Notes under the pieces: model-generated | Database searches by the model: none | The model's input: only the letters and a program-made list of their open reading frames with translations | Told to the model about the DNA's origin: nothing | Program-made: the position numbers and the translations under genes | Part shown: piece by piece, positions 1 through 11,300 of the stretch | Layout of the letters: each line of letters starts with the position of its first letter | Numbering within the stretch: the first letter of the stretch is position 1 | From: Biscogniauxia marginata | Lineage: Eukaryota > Ascomycota > Sordariomycetes > Xylariales > Xylariaceae | Assembly: GCA_022695795.1 (NCBI GenBank) | Contig: MU404228.1 | Location: 1 to 50,341 of the forward strand | DNA length: 50,341 nucleotides | Reading direction: 5' to 3'

Positions 1-22
1 TTTATTTATTTATTTATTTATT
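1..22. repeat. TTTA microsatellite at left edge
   Basis: The window opens with about five perfect TTTA units. A matching TAAA-type run closes the window at 50318-50341. Such simple runs next to a repeat are common where assemblies stop. No telomeric TTAGGG units are present. Confidence 0.9.
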
Positions 23-250
23 TTAAAAACTAATAATATTAATAAAAATTTAAATAACTCGTATAATTAAATATAAATAGCATTATTATAAATTAATAAT
101 ACTTTATAATGTTTTTCGTATAATATTATAAAAACGAAATAACGATATATTTATATAATTAATTATAAAATTAAATACTCGAAAATTTATATTTTTAAAA
201 AAAAAATAATCGTTTAACATATTATTAATTTAAATAATCGATTTTTTTTT
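23..250. other. AT-rich, RIP-like sequence without gene
   Basis: Almost pure A/T with scattered CG dinucleotides. No open frame, LTR or inverted repeat was recognised here. Confidence 0.6.
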
Positions 251-430
251 TCGTTTAAATTATATTATCGCAATAATAAACTTTTTATTACGTAAACACA
301 ACGCGAAGCGCGTTAAAAAAAACTAGACTTTTAATTTTATATAATAATAAAAATTATTATAAACACGTTTAAATAAACGAATTAATTATTAAAAAGCTTT
401 ATATAAAAACTTAAATATATATTAAAAATA
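251..430 (+). repeat. Copy A of a window-terminal inverted repeat
   Basis: From 251 the sequence reads TCGTTTAAATTATATTATCG and continues through a CG-rich spot (around 300-312) to a TTAAAAATA run at 430. The reverse complement of 50137-50317 gives the same series of motifs in the same order, with mainly C/T and G/A differences. The two copies are therefore inverted relatives at opposite ends of the window. Copy A is interrupted at 430 by the MITE at 431-762; copy B is not. Confidence 0.8.
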
Positions 431-762
431 ACGTACCATATAAGCGAGTAAACGAAACAAGCTTGCGAATAAAATAGTTTTCTATATAAAATCGGAAAAT
501 CTCGGATCTTTTTTTCTAGTTATATAATTATATAATTTAATTAAAATAAAATTCAAAAAAATAAAACGTGAAATATATAAAGAAATACGTAAAAAGGTCC
601 ATGTGTTTTATTATGATTTTAGTTTTTACGCGTTTTTTTTCGTGTTTTTTAATTAAATTATATAATTATATAACTAGAAAAAAAGATCCAAGATTTTCCG
701 ATTTTATATAGAAAACTATTTTATTCGCAAGCTTGTTTCGTTTACTCGCTTATATAGTACGT
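431..762. mobile_element. MITE-like inverted-repeat element, copy 1 (TA target duplication)
   Basis: About 113 bp at 431-543 (ACGTACCATATAAGCGAGTA...) is repeated inverted at about 650-762 with only about two or three transition mismatches. The short centre (544-649) is non-coding. TA lies on both sides (429-430 and 763-764). The uninterrupted relative at the right end of the window reads TTAAAAATAATTA across the same point, with one TA, so this is a real insertion with TA duplication, as in Tc1/mariner-type elements. It has no transposase and would depend on one in trans. Two related copies lie at 783-816 plus 15948-16338 and at 22392-22826. Confidence 0.85.
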
Positions 763-782
763 TAATTAAATTAATTATAATA

Positions 783-816
783 ACGTGTCTTATAAGCGAG
801 TAAGCCACATAAACGA
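783..816. mobile_element. Left end of MITE copy 2, interrupted by the retrotransposon array
   Basis: TAACGTGTCTTATAAGCGAG begins at 781, with the TA duplication at 781-782. It matches, inverted, the sequence ending at 16340. The element is cut at 817 by the LTR array and resumes after 15942; AACGA (812-816) is repeated at 15943-15947. The ATAAGCGAGTAA-type terminus is shared with copy 1. Confidence 0.75.
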
Positions 817-1292
817 TGTTACGAACCAACCAGGGTAAGCAATCAAATAACAGGGGTACTATTTCCACTGTTCTTGCTTCTTCCCCGGATATAAATCTTA
901 AAAGGGAAAGTAACCTATTATCACGTAATATAAATATATATAAATAAAACATATTTAGTAATATTTAATAAAGAATAAATAAGTATAAATAAGACTCATT
1001 TAAAGGTATTTAACATATTAATTATAAGGAATAAAAAATAAAATAAATAAATATAAAAGAAACGGTGTTTTTTATATATCTAGTTATTCATTTTAGTTCT
1101 TTAATTATTAATTTAAAACTATAATTACTCTTTAATATTATAATAAAAATACCTTAAAATCTTTTTAACAAATAAAGCATTATAAATCTCTTAAATTAAT
1201 CTTAATTCATTATTACTTTTAAAACAAGAAAATCTAGTACGTACTTACTTATAAAGTTAATTAACTAGAAACATATAAAGAGATTCGTCACA
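817..1292 (+). repeat. LTR 1 of the gypsy array
   Basis: Begins TGTTACGAACCAACCAGGG and ends AGATTCGTCACA, so it has the canonical TG...CA ends; 476 bp. It carries one copy of the roughly 45-bp AT repeat that is amplified in other LTR copies of the family. The primer-binding region follows at 1293 but is too mutated to assign a tRNA. Confidence 0.85.
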
Positions 1293-4200
1293 TTTTAATA
1301 GCTCTTTAATTAATGCTTAATATTAATTTAAAAGAAAGGACTTTTAATTAAACCGTCCTAAAATAAGTATACCCCTTAAAACTATAAAGTAACAAAAAAA
1401 AATAAATAAAAAAACCCTAATTAATAAGCTTTTAAACGAAAACTTTAAATTCTTTTACGATATAATAAAAAGGTTTAAAAAAACAATATAAAAATTAATT
1501 ATAATTATAATTAAAAAAAAGCCTTAAAAAGACACCTTTAAAGCTTAATAAAAAAAAAGCACCTAAAAAAGAAAACAAATAAGCAAAACAATTTTTACTT
1601 TTTAAAGATAAATAACTAGAACTACCTTTAAATAATAACGACCTTAATAGCTTAAACGACGAAAATAATATAATAACTCTCGATATAAAGGGTTTTAAAC
1701 TAATTATACTTAGTAAGTATAATAGGTCGAGCGATTTAAAAGGATTTTTAATTTAAGTTAAAACTTACTTACGATTTTATTACGAAATAATTATTATTAA
1801 AAAATAAAAAGTTTTTATAATATTTTAGCTCCTCGTTAAAACTACCTTAACCTGGTTTTAACTAATATTAAAAAATCATTTAGAAAATGGACTAAACGCT
1901 TAAAAAGATATAAAAAAGGTCTTAAAGATTATAAAGAGTTTAAAAAACAACTTAGATTTATATTTAGTAATTTAATTTTTAAGTAATAAACCAAAGCTTA
2001 ACTTTATAAATTACGACAAAATAAAAAGGTTTTAAATTACGTTATTAAGTTTAAAAAACTTGTAAGTTAATTATAATTATTTATTAAAAATATATATTAC
2101 TTATTTTATTAAAAATCAAAAGATTGTATAAAAAATAAGTTGTATAAAATAAATTTATATAAAAAAAAGAACTTAGAAAAGTTTAATAACTACGTTATAA
2201 TAATAATAATTATTAATAATAAGAACTTTAAACGGTACTTTAAAAAGAAAAAAACAATACAACGAAAGAACGGCGATTAATAAAAAAAAGGAAATTATAA
2301 AAGTGGTGCTAAAACAAGGAAAGGCATTAAAACTAAGTTAAACCTTATTAAAATTAACGCTACTTAAAAAGAGTAAAAAAATAAGATAAATTAATTATTA
2401 AGTGTTTTAATTATAGGAAAAAAAGATATTATAAAAATAAGTACCGAAATCCTAAGAAATAAAAACTAAAAATAAAAGGGATTTTTTAACCCGAGAAAAA
2501 AACCTTTAAAATAAGAGTTCATTTTAAAAATAATAAAGAGGTAAACCAAGTATTTATTATTACTACTATTAAAGTAAAGAAAAACGAGAAAATCCTTATA
2601 AAAAAAAACTATAAATATTATTAAATCGATTATAAAGATTATTTAAAGCACGATTACTTATACTTAAAATACCTCATGCTAAAATAAGCTAAATAAAGAT
2701 ATAATAAAGGCGAATTATTATATAAGTATAATACTTATAAACTAAAATATGACTTAGGAATTAAGTTAAATTATAATAGGTTATATTAAAGTCATTATAA
2801 CGACGATAAATGTAAAATATACTAAAGAAAAAGCTAATATAATAATTTAAACCGGGGATTTTATATAAATAATAACTACGATGTTTATTAAAGCTTAAAT
2901 AGTGTTAACTAGCTTAATAAGTTACTAAATAAAAAACCTAAAATAAAGCTAAAAATGGAAAATTAACTAAAAAAGGAATATATATCATTATATTAAAGCT
3001 TTTATATTAACGACGCTTATTAAGTACATAGAAGTTTTAAAAATGAAGTCGGTTATTATCCTTAAAAACTAAAAAATAATGATATAAAAGAAAATAAATG
3101 TATTTATAATAACGTCCCACGATAGTTATATTATTTTAAAGTATATTATTTTTACTTAAGTTCCGAAAAAAGTAATAAAATAATTATTAAGGGTTATATA
3201 TATTATACTTTAATACTATATAATATACACGATTTACTTAAAACGGGTTTTAAAAAAGACGAAATTAAAAAAGAATTATATCTTTTATAATAGCTCGAAA
3301 AACAAGTTAAGTATAATACTAATTTATTTGGCTTTATAAAAAAGCACTTAATAAAATAATAAGTAAAAATACGTGCGACTAAATTAAGCTATAAATAAAT
3401 CTTTAAGGCATATTTCAAGAAAAAAAGAGAGTTTTTAAAAATTTATATAAACCTATAAAGAGATATCAAGTTACTTTTAATAAGTAAATTCGAGAATTAT
3501 ACCCTTTATTTAAAGATAATTTAAAACTTTAAAAGATTTCGAGTTAACAAAAAAACAAATTTAAGCTATAAAAAGGCCCTCGAAAAAAATTAAAGTTTTA
3601 ATATATAAAGTTTTATATAAAAAATAAACTTTTTACTTCTTATTACGTAAAAAGTAATTAAAGAGATTATTTAAATAATAATTACTAAAAACACGTTTTT
3701 ATAAAAGCCCAAGAATAGAAAGACATTTAAATCGTAACGACTTAAAAAAACCCAAAAAAGAAGAAATATAAAAAACTAAAAAACAATAAAGGCTCTCGCT
3801 AGTAAGGCAGCGAAAAGCCATAAATAACAAGTCTTTATACGAAGTTTAATTAAGACTTAATAATATCATTATAACTAAAATTAAGTATAATAAAAAGAAA
3901 TATAAAGCCTTTATAAACTTAAAAATAAATAAAAATTATATCTTAACCAAGATAATTTAAAAAGACAAAGTATTATAAATATATAAACAAAGTTTATACT
4001 AATTACGAAACTTTAAAAATATATGTTTAGTTACGAAAATAATAAAGTATTAAAAGAGATAATTCCTCTCTTAATAACCATTTAAAAACATCTCAAATAA
4101 ATCATTTTTAATATTATATATATATTAAGTCACGATATAATTATAAAAATTAATTAACTTAAAAAAAGCAATTCACAAATAAATTTCGAGATAAACACGC

Positions 4201-7200
4201 TTTATTAAGATTAAAATTAAGAGAAGTTAATTATTACGGGTTACGAAATAAGTACCGTAAATAACTCCAAAAAAACGGATATAAAGACGAAATATATCGC
4301 TTATATAATTTAAATAACTAAACTTAAAGATTTAACGAAAAGAGTACCACGCGAGTACCTCCGTTTCTATAAATTATTTAAAAACAAAACAAAAAAAGAA
4401 TTATTAAAACATAACTAATGAAATAACTAGATTTACTTTAAAGAAAGAAAGTAGTTAAAACTATTCTTAATATATCTTATAAATTAAGAAAAACAAAAAG
4501 CATTATAAAAAGGAATTTAAAAGGAATTTAATAAAAAATATATTTAAGAATTAAAATCCTTGTTAAGATACCTAGTAATTATAATATTAAAGATTAATAA
4601 AAACGAAAAGTAACGTGTTAATAAAAAAAGAAATTTAATATAATAATGAGTAATTAATTATTAACACTTTAATAAAATAACAAAAAAAACAAACACTTTT
4701 TATTATTAATGAAATTTATAAAAAGATAAATTAATAAGGCTTAAATCTTTATAATACTAAACCTTCGCGATAATTATTATATAATTAAAATAGCTAAAAA
4801 ACATAAATAATACACCGCCTTCCGAATAATACATAGATATTATAAGTACAAAGTTATGTTATTTAAACTTATTAACGCACTTATTACATTTTAATATATA
4901 ATTATAATGGTTCTTCGCAAGTTTCTAGATAAATTTGTATTTATTTATTTAAAAAGTAAAAAGAAACATAAAAAACATAAAAAACAAATATTAAAAGCCT
5001 TAAAAAAGGTAAACTTACTTGTTTACCCAATTAAAAGTGAATAATATATTAAAAAACTAAATTATTTAAGGTTTATAATAAGTTTAAAAGAAATCCGTAT
5101 TTAAAAAAGAAAAATAGTAATAATTAAGGATTAGTTAAAACTCAAAAGTATTATAAACGTATATATATTTCTTAGCTTTATTAATTACGTTAAATAATTT
5201 ATTCAAGATTTTAAGCGAATTATTAAACTATTAATAGAATTAATTACTTTAATAAAAATAAAAGAAACATTTTATTTCACTAAAAAAGCTAAATAGGCTT
5301 TTTAGTAATTAAAAGAAGTAATAACTAGTAAGGTTATATATAAACTTTTAAACGAAAATAAGAAGAAACGATTAAAAATAAACGCTTTAAATTTTATTAT
5401 CGAAGTAGTTTTAAAGTAGTTAAAAGATAATAGAAAATAGTATTTAATCGCGTACTTATTTAAGGCATTATATAGTACTAAATTAAACTATTAAATCTAT
5501 AATAAAGAATTATTAATAGTTATTAAAACATTAAAAGAATAAGAATTATAGCTTAGTAAAACCAAGGAACTTATTAATATTTATTTAAATTATAAGAACC
5601 TTATAAGATTCATGATAATATAAACGCTTAATTAAAGATATAAGCGTTAAATGATTTTTCTATTTAATTTTAATTTTAAGATTTATTATATTAAAGAAAA
5701 GGAAAACATTTAAATAAATCTCCTTAATAAAAGAGGAAATTATAAATCAAAAATCAATAAAAAAGATATTTAAATGTTTAAACAATAAAATGACGAATTA
5801 ATATAAAAAACTAGAAATAACGTTTTAGGGAAAGTTATAATTAAAAAGAAAAAGAATTATAGTTTTAATAAAGATTTAATAACGAACTTCTCTTATATAA
5901 AGAAAAGGTCTATATATTAAAATAGGTATAAAACGAATTTATTAAGGAATTCCACAAACACCCATTACATAGTTACCAAGGAATTTTCAAGATAATAAAA
6001 TGACTTCAAAAAGAATTCGACTTTCTAGAAATGTAATAAATAATTAAAAGAATTATGAAGAATTATAACGTTTATAATAAGGCTAAAGCATTACGATATA
6101 AACCATATAAATTATTATAACTAACTTAGATACTTAATAAAGCGTAATATATAATTACATAGGATTTCGTAATAAAACTTCTTAAGTTAAAAGATCCTAT
6201 TATAAGAATACCTTATAACAATATATAAATAATAGTTAATAAACTCACGAAATATGCCTACTTTTTACCGTTTAACGAGTTAAGCATAGTAAAATAACTA
6301 ACCTTTAATTTCTTAAAGGAATATATTAATAAATATGAATTACTAAAACGCATTATTTTAAATAAAAACAAGTTATTTACTTTAAAGTTTTAGATTAACT
6401 TAATAAAATAAATAGGAATTAAATAAAAATTATTTATAACGTATTATCCCTAGATAAATAAATAAATAAAGAAATTAAACTAGATAATAAAATAGTATTT
6501 AAAAAGCTATATTAATTAGGAAATAAATAACTAGGTAGAATTGCTATTAATAGCTTAAATAGTATATAATACTTCGGTTAATAAGGATATAAAGATGTCA
6601 TTATACGAGGTAGTGTATAAATAAAAAGCGGAAATCCAAAAATAATCGATTAAACTTATAAAAGCATTAAAAGTCAAAATAGAAGCCCTAAAAGTAGAAA
6701 TACTATCCGAAAAAGTTTAAGTAGTATAGCGATAGTTATAAAAAGAATTATAATTTATTTAGGATAAAATAATAAAGTATTATAATAGAAAAAGAATTAA
6801 AGAATTAATTTTTAAGAGAGGAAATATAGTTTATTTACTTTATTAATAACAAGGTGTAATAGTAAAAACGCCTTAAATTAAAATAAAACGGCTTAACAAA
6901 AAACTTAAGTTTAAAAAGTTAAAACTATATAAAATCGAGGAAGTAATTTTAAAAGTTAATTATAAACTCTCGTTATTAAAAGGATTTAAAATAAATTTTA
7001 TATTCTATGTTTTACTTTTAAAATTAACATTAAAAAACGTTTTATTAAAAAAATAATTAAAAATTAAGGAAAATCCTAATAAGTATAAAGTAAAAAAGAT
7101 TTTAGATTTAAAAAGAATTAGTAATTAGTTATAATATTTAGTTAAATAAAAAGGATATTTATTAAAGGAAAATATATAGGAACTATTTAAGCACTTAACG

Positions 7201-7886
7201 GACTTAAAAGACGCGTTTAATAAATTCTATCGATAAAACCTAGATTAGTTAAAAAGGCTTAGAATTTAGGACCCTGGTTTAAGAAAGATAGGTTAAAGGA
7301 GGAGACGGCCTTAAAAGCAATCTTAACCTACTTAGCTAGAGATTATTATTTAAATTAAAGACGTTTTTACTTCTTTTTTAAACGTTTTTACTTTTTTAAT
7401 TTATCCAGGTTTTAAAAACCTCGTTATAACATTTTTAAACCCTTTTTATAAAAAAGGTTACGTTATTAACGCAACCTAAGAATACGCATAATAGATTTAT
7501 TTATTTCGAATTAAAGTTTAAAAAGCGCCGCCTTTGTTTAACGCTCCTAAAAAAATAAATGATCCTTTTTAATATTTAACCGTTTAAAGGAATTTAAAGG
7601 AATTCTTATATCGTTATAAAAACGACTACGACGAATATATTTATTATATTTTTTTAATTTATTCTTAATAATAACGCATTTTAATTTTTAATTGAAACAA
7701 AAAAAGTAAAATATAATATCGATATATATATTTAATTTATAGATATATTAAAAGAGTTTTTCGCGTTTAAGTTTTTAGTTATTACGACGACGTTTAACTA
7801 CTTAATTATTAAACATAATAAAAATAAAAAATAAAAAAAACTTATAAATTATCTTTAAAACAAAGATTTTGGGAGGAAAGAAGTAG
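1293..7886 (+). pseudogene. Gypsy body 1 (gag-pol relic)
   Basis: A degraded gag-pol region read on the plus strand. A CCHC zinc-knuckle relic lies at about 2403-2445, where several Cys and His codons have become Tyr codons (TGT to TAT, CAT to TAT), exactly RIP transitions. Reverse transcriptase lies near 4900-5000, RNase H near 5300-5600, the integrase HHCC region from about 5945, and the integrase core follows. A polypurine tract, GGGAGGAAAGAAG, sits at 7871-7883 just before the next LTR. About 21 bp are missing near 4950 relative to body 2, removing the polymerase active-site region (YLDD-type). No frame is intact, so the element cannot supply its own proteins. Confidence 0.8.
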
Positions 7887-8360
7887 TATTACGAATTTAA
7901 CTTGTTAGAAGGGTTTTTTATAGGGGTGTTAAGACACGGACTATAGGGATGTTAATAGAATAAAGGATTTTTATGTAATATCACATAATATAAATCACTA
8001 TAAATAAGGTGATTTAAAGGTATTTAACATATTAAAAAGGAAATAAATCACTTTAAATAAAGTGATTTAAAGGTATCTAACATATCAAAATAGAAATTAT
8101 ATATAAAGAGAAAATAAATATAAAAAGGAAGGAATTTCTTTTATTTCTAGTTATTTATTCGAAGTTTTTTAACTATTAATTTAAGATTATAATTACTCTT
8201 TAATATTATAATAAAAGTACCTTGAAATCTTTTTAACGAATAAAACATTATAAATTACTTAAATTAATCTTAATTCATTGTTACCTTTAAAACAAAAAAA
8301 CCTAATACGTATTTATTTATAAAGTTAACTAACTAGAAACATATAAAGAGGTTCGTCACA
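7887..8360 (+). repeat. LTR 2 (shared central LTR)
   Basis: Starts TATTACGAAT (TGTT with a G-to-A change) right after the polypurine tract and ends GAGGTTCGTCACA; 474 bp. Its 5' half (7900-8000) differs clearly from LTR 1 while the 3' half matches closely, so U3 is divergent or recombinant. It serves as 3' LTR for body 1 and 5' LTR for body 2. Confidence 0.8.
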
Positions 8361-11300
8361 TTTTAATAGCTCCTTAATTAGTGCTTAATATTAGTTTAAA
8401 AAAAAGAACTCTCGGTTAAACCGTTTTAAAATAAATATACCCCTTAAAATTAAAGGGTAACAAAAAAAGAAATAAATAAAAAAACAACAATTAACAAGCT
8501 TTTAAACGAAAACTTTAAATTCTTTTACGATATAATAAAAAGGTTTAAAAAAACCAATATAAAAGTTAATTATAATTATAACTAAAAAAGAGCCCCAAGA
8601 GGACACCTTTAAAGCTCAAAAAAAAGAATTATTTAAAGAAAAAAAAAGCATTTAAAAAAAAAAACAAACAAAACAACCCTTACTTTTTAAAAACAAATAA
8701 CCGAAGCCACCTTTAAATAATAACGACCTTAATAATTCAAACGACAAAAACAATATAACGACCCTCGATATAAAAGGTTTTAAACTAATTATATTTAATA
8801 AGTATAATAAGTCGAGCGATTTAAAAGGATTTTTAATTTAAACCGGAACTTATTTATAGTTTTATTATAAAATAATTACTACTAAGAAATAAAAGGTTTT
8901 TATAATATTTTAACTTCTTATCGAAATTATTTTAACCTGGTTTTAATTAATGTTAAAAGATCACTTAAATAATGGATTAAACGTTTAAAAAACATAAAAA
9001 AGGTCTTTAAAGATTATAAAGAGTTTAAAAAACAACTTAAATCTATATTCGACAACTTAATTCTTAAGTAATAAGTCGAAGCTCGACTTTATAAACTACG
9101 ATAAAATAAGAAGGCTTTAAATTACGTTATTAATTTTAAGAAACTCGTAAGCTAGTTATAACTACTTATTAAAAGCCTATATTATTTGTTTTATTAAGGA
9201 TTAAAGAATTATATAAAGAATAAGTTATATAAAATAAACCTATATAAAAAAAGGAACCTAGAAAAATTTAATAACTACGTTATAATAATAATTATTATTA
9301 ATAGCGAAAACTTCGAATAATACCTTAAAAAGAAAAAAAACAATATAACAAAAAAACGGCGATTAATAGAAAAAAAGAAATCATAAAAGTGGTACCGGAA
9401 CAAGAAAAGGTATTAAAACTAAATTAAACCTTATTAAAATTAACGCTACTTAAAAAAAGTAAAAAAACCAAAATAAATTAATTATTAAGTATTTTAATTA
9501 TAAAAAGAAAAGACATTATAAAAACAAGTATTAAAGCTTTAAGAAATAAAAACTAAAAATAAAAGGGATTTTTTAACCCGAAAAAAAAACCTCCAAAATA
9601 AAGGTTCATTTCGAAAATAATAAGGAAGTAAATTAAGTATTTATTATTACTACTATTAAGGCAGAAAAAAACGAGGAGGTCCTTATAAAAAGAAAATATA
9701 AATATTATTAAGTTAATCGTAAAGACTGTTTAAAGCACGACTACTTATACTTAAGGTGCCTCACGCTAGAACAAGCTAAACAAGGATATAACGAAAGCGA
9801 ACTACCGTACAAATATAATACTTATAAACTAAAATACGACTTAAGAATTAAATTAAACCATAATAGGCTATATTAAAGCCATTATAACGATAATAAATAC
9901 GAAACATATTTAAAAAAAAGCAAGTATAATAACTTAAATCGAAAGTTTTATATAAATAATAATTACAATATTTATTAAAGCCTAAATAATATTAATTAAC
10001 TTAATAAGTTATTAAATAAAGAACTTAAAATAAAGCTAAAAATAAAAAAACAACTAAAAAAAGAACATATATTGTTATATTAAAGCTTTTACATTAATAA
10101 CGCTTATTAAGTATATAGAAGTTTTAAGAATAAAACCGGTTATTATTTTTAAAAACTAAAAAGTAATAACATAGAAAAAAACGAGTATATTTGCGATAAC
10201 ATCTCACGATAGCTACATTATTTTAAAGTATGTTATTTTTACTTAAGTTCCGAAAAAAGCAATGAAACAATTGCTAAGAGTTATATATATTACACCTTAA
10301 TATTATACGATATACATAATTTGCTCGAAACGGGATTCGAAAAAGACGAAATTAAAAAAGAATTATAGGAATTATAAAAAGAATTACATTTTTTATATTA
10401 GCTCGAAAAACGAGTTAAGTATAATATTAGTTTATTTAACTTTATAAAAAAGCATTTAATAAAATAACAAGTAAAAATACGTGTAATTAAATTAAACTAT
10501 AAATAAATTATTAAGGTATATTTCAAAAAAAAGGGAGAGTTTTTAAAAATTTATATAAATTTATAAGGAAATATTAAGTTACCCCTAATAAGCAAATCCA
10601 AGAATTATACCCTTTATTTAAAGATAATTTAAAACTTTAAAAGATTTCAAGTTAATAAAAAAACAGACTTAAGTTATAAAAAGGCCCTCGAAAAAGAATT
10701 GAAATTTTAATATATAAGGTTTTATATAAAAAATAAACTTTTTATTTTTTACTACTTAAAAAGTAATTAAAAAGACTATTTAAATAACGGTTACTAAAAA
10801 CACGCTTTTATAAAAGCCTAAGAATAGAAAAACATCCGGGCCGTAACGACTTAAAAAAACCCAAAAAAGAGGAAACATGGAAAACCAAAAAACGGCAAAG
10901 GCTTTCGTTAATAAGGCAGCAAAAAGCCATAAATAATAAGTCTTTATACGAAGTCCAGTCGAGACTCGATAATACTATTATAACTAAAGTCAAGTATAAT
11001 AAAAAGAAGTATAAAGCCCTTATAAACTTAAAAGCAAATAAAAGCTATATTTTAATTAAAATAATTTAAAAGGACAATATATTATAAGTATATAAACAAA
11101 GTTTATATTAATTACGAAATTTTAAAGGATATATATCTAGTTACGAAAATAATAAAGTATTAAGAAAAATAGTTTCTTTTTTAATAACCATTTAAGAATA
11201 TCCCGAGTAAATTATTTTTAACATTATATATATATTAAGTCACGATATAATTCTAAGAATGAATTAGCTTAAAAGAAGTAATTCACGAATAAATTTCAAG

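Noticed and set aside
1..430. A telomere at either window end
   Set aside because: The terminal runs are TTTA/TAAA, not TTAGGG, and they adjoin a dispersed-looking repeat.
716..952. 78-codon minus-strand frame across a MITE arm and an LTR start
   Set aside because: It spans two unrelated repeat elements and a similar frame recurs at 15379-15570 only because the LTR is repeated. Not a gene.
10808..10993. Minus-strand frame within gypsy body 2
   Set aside because: It is antisense to the degraded pol region and exists by chance.
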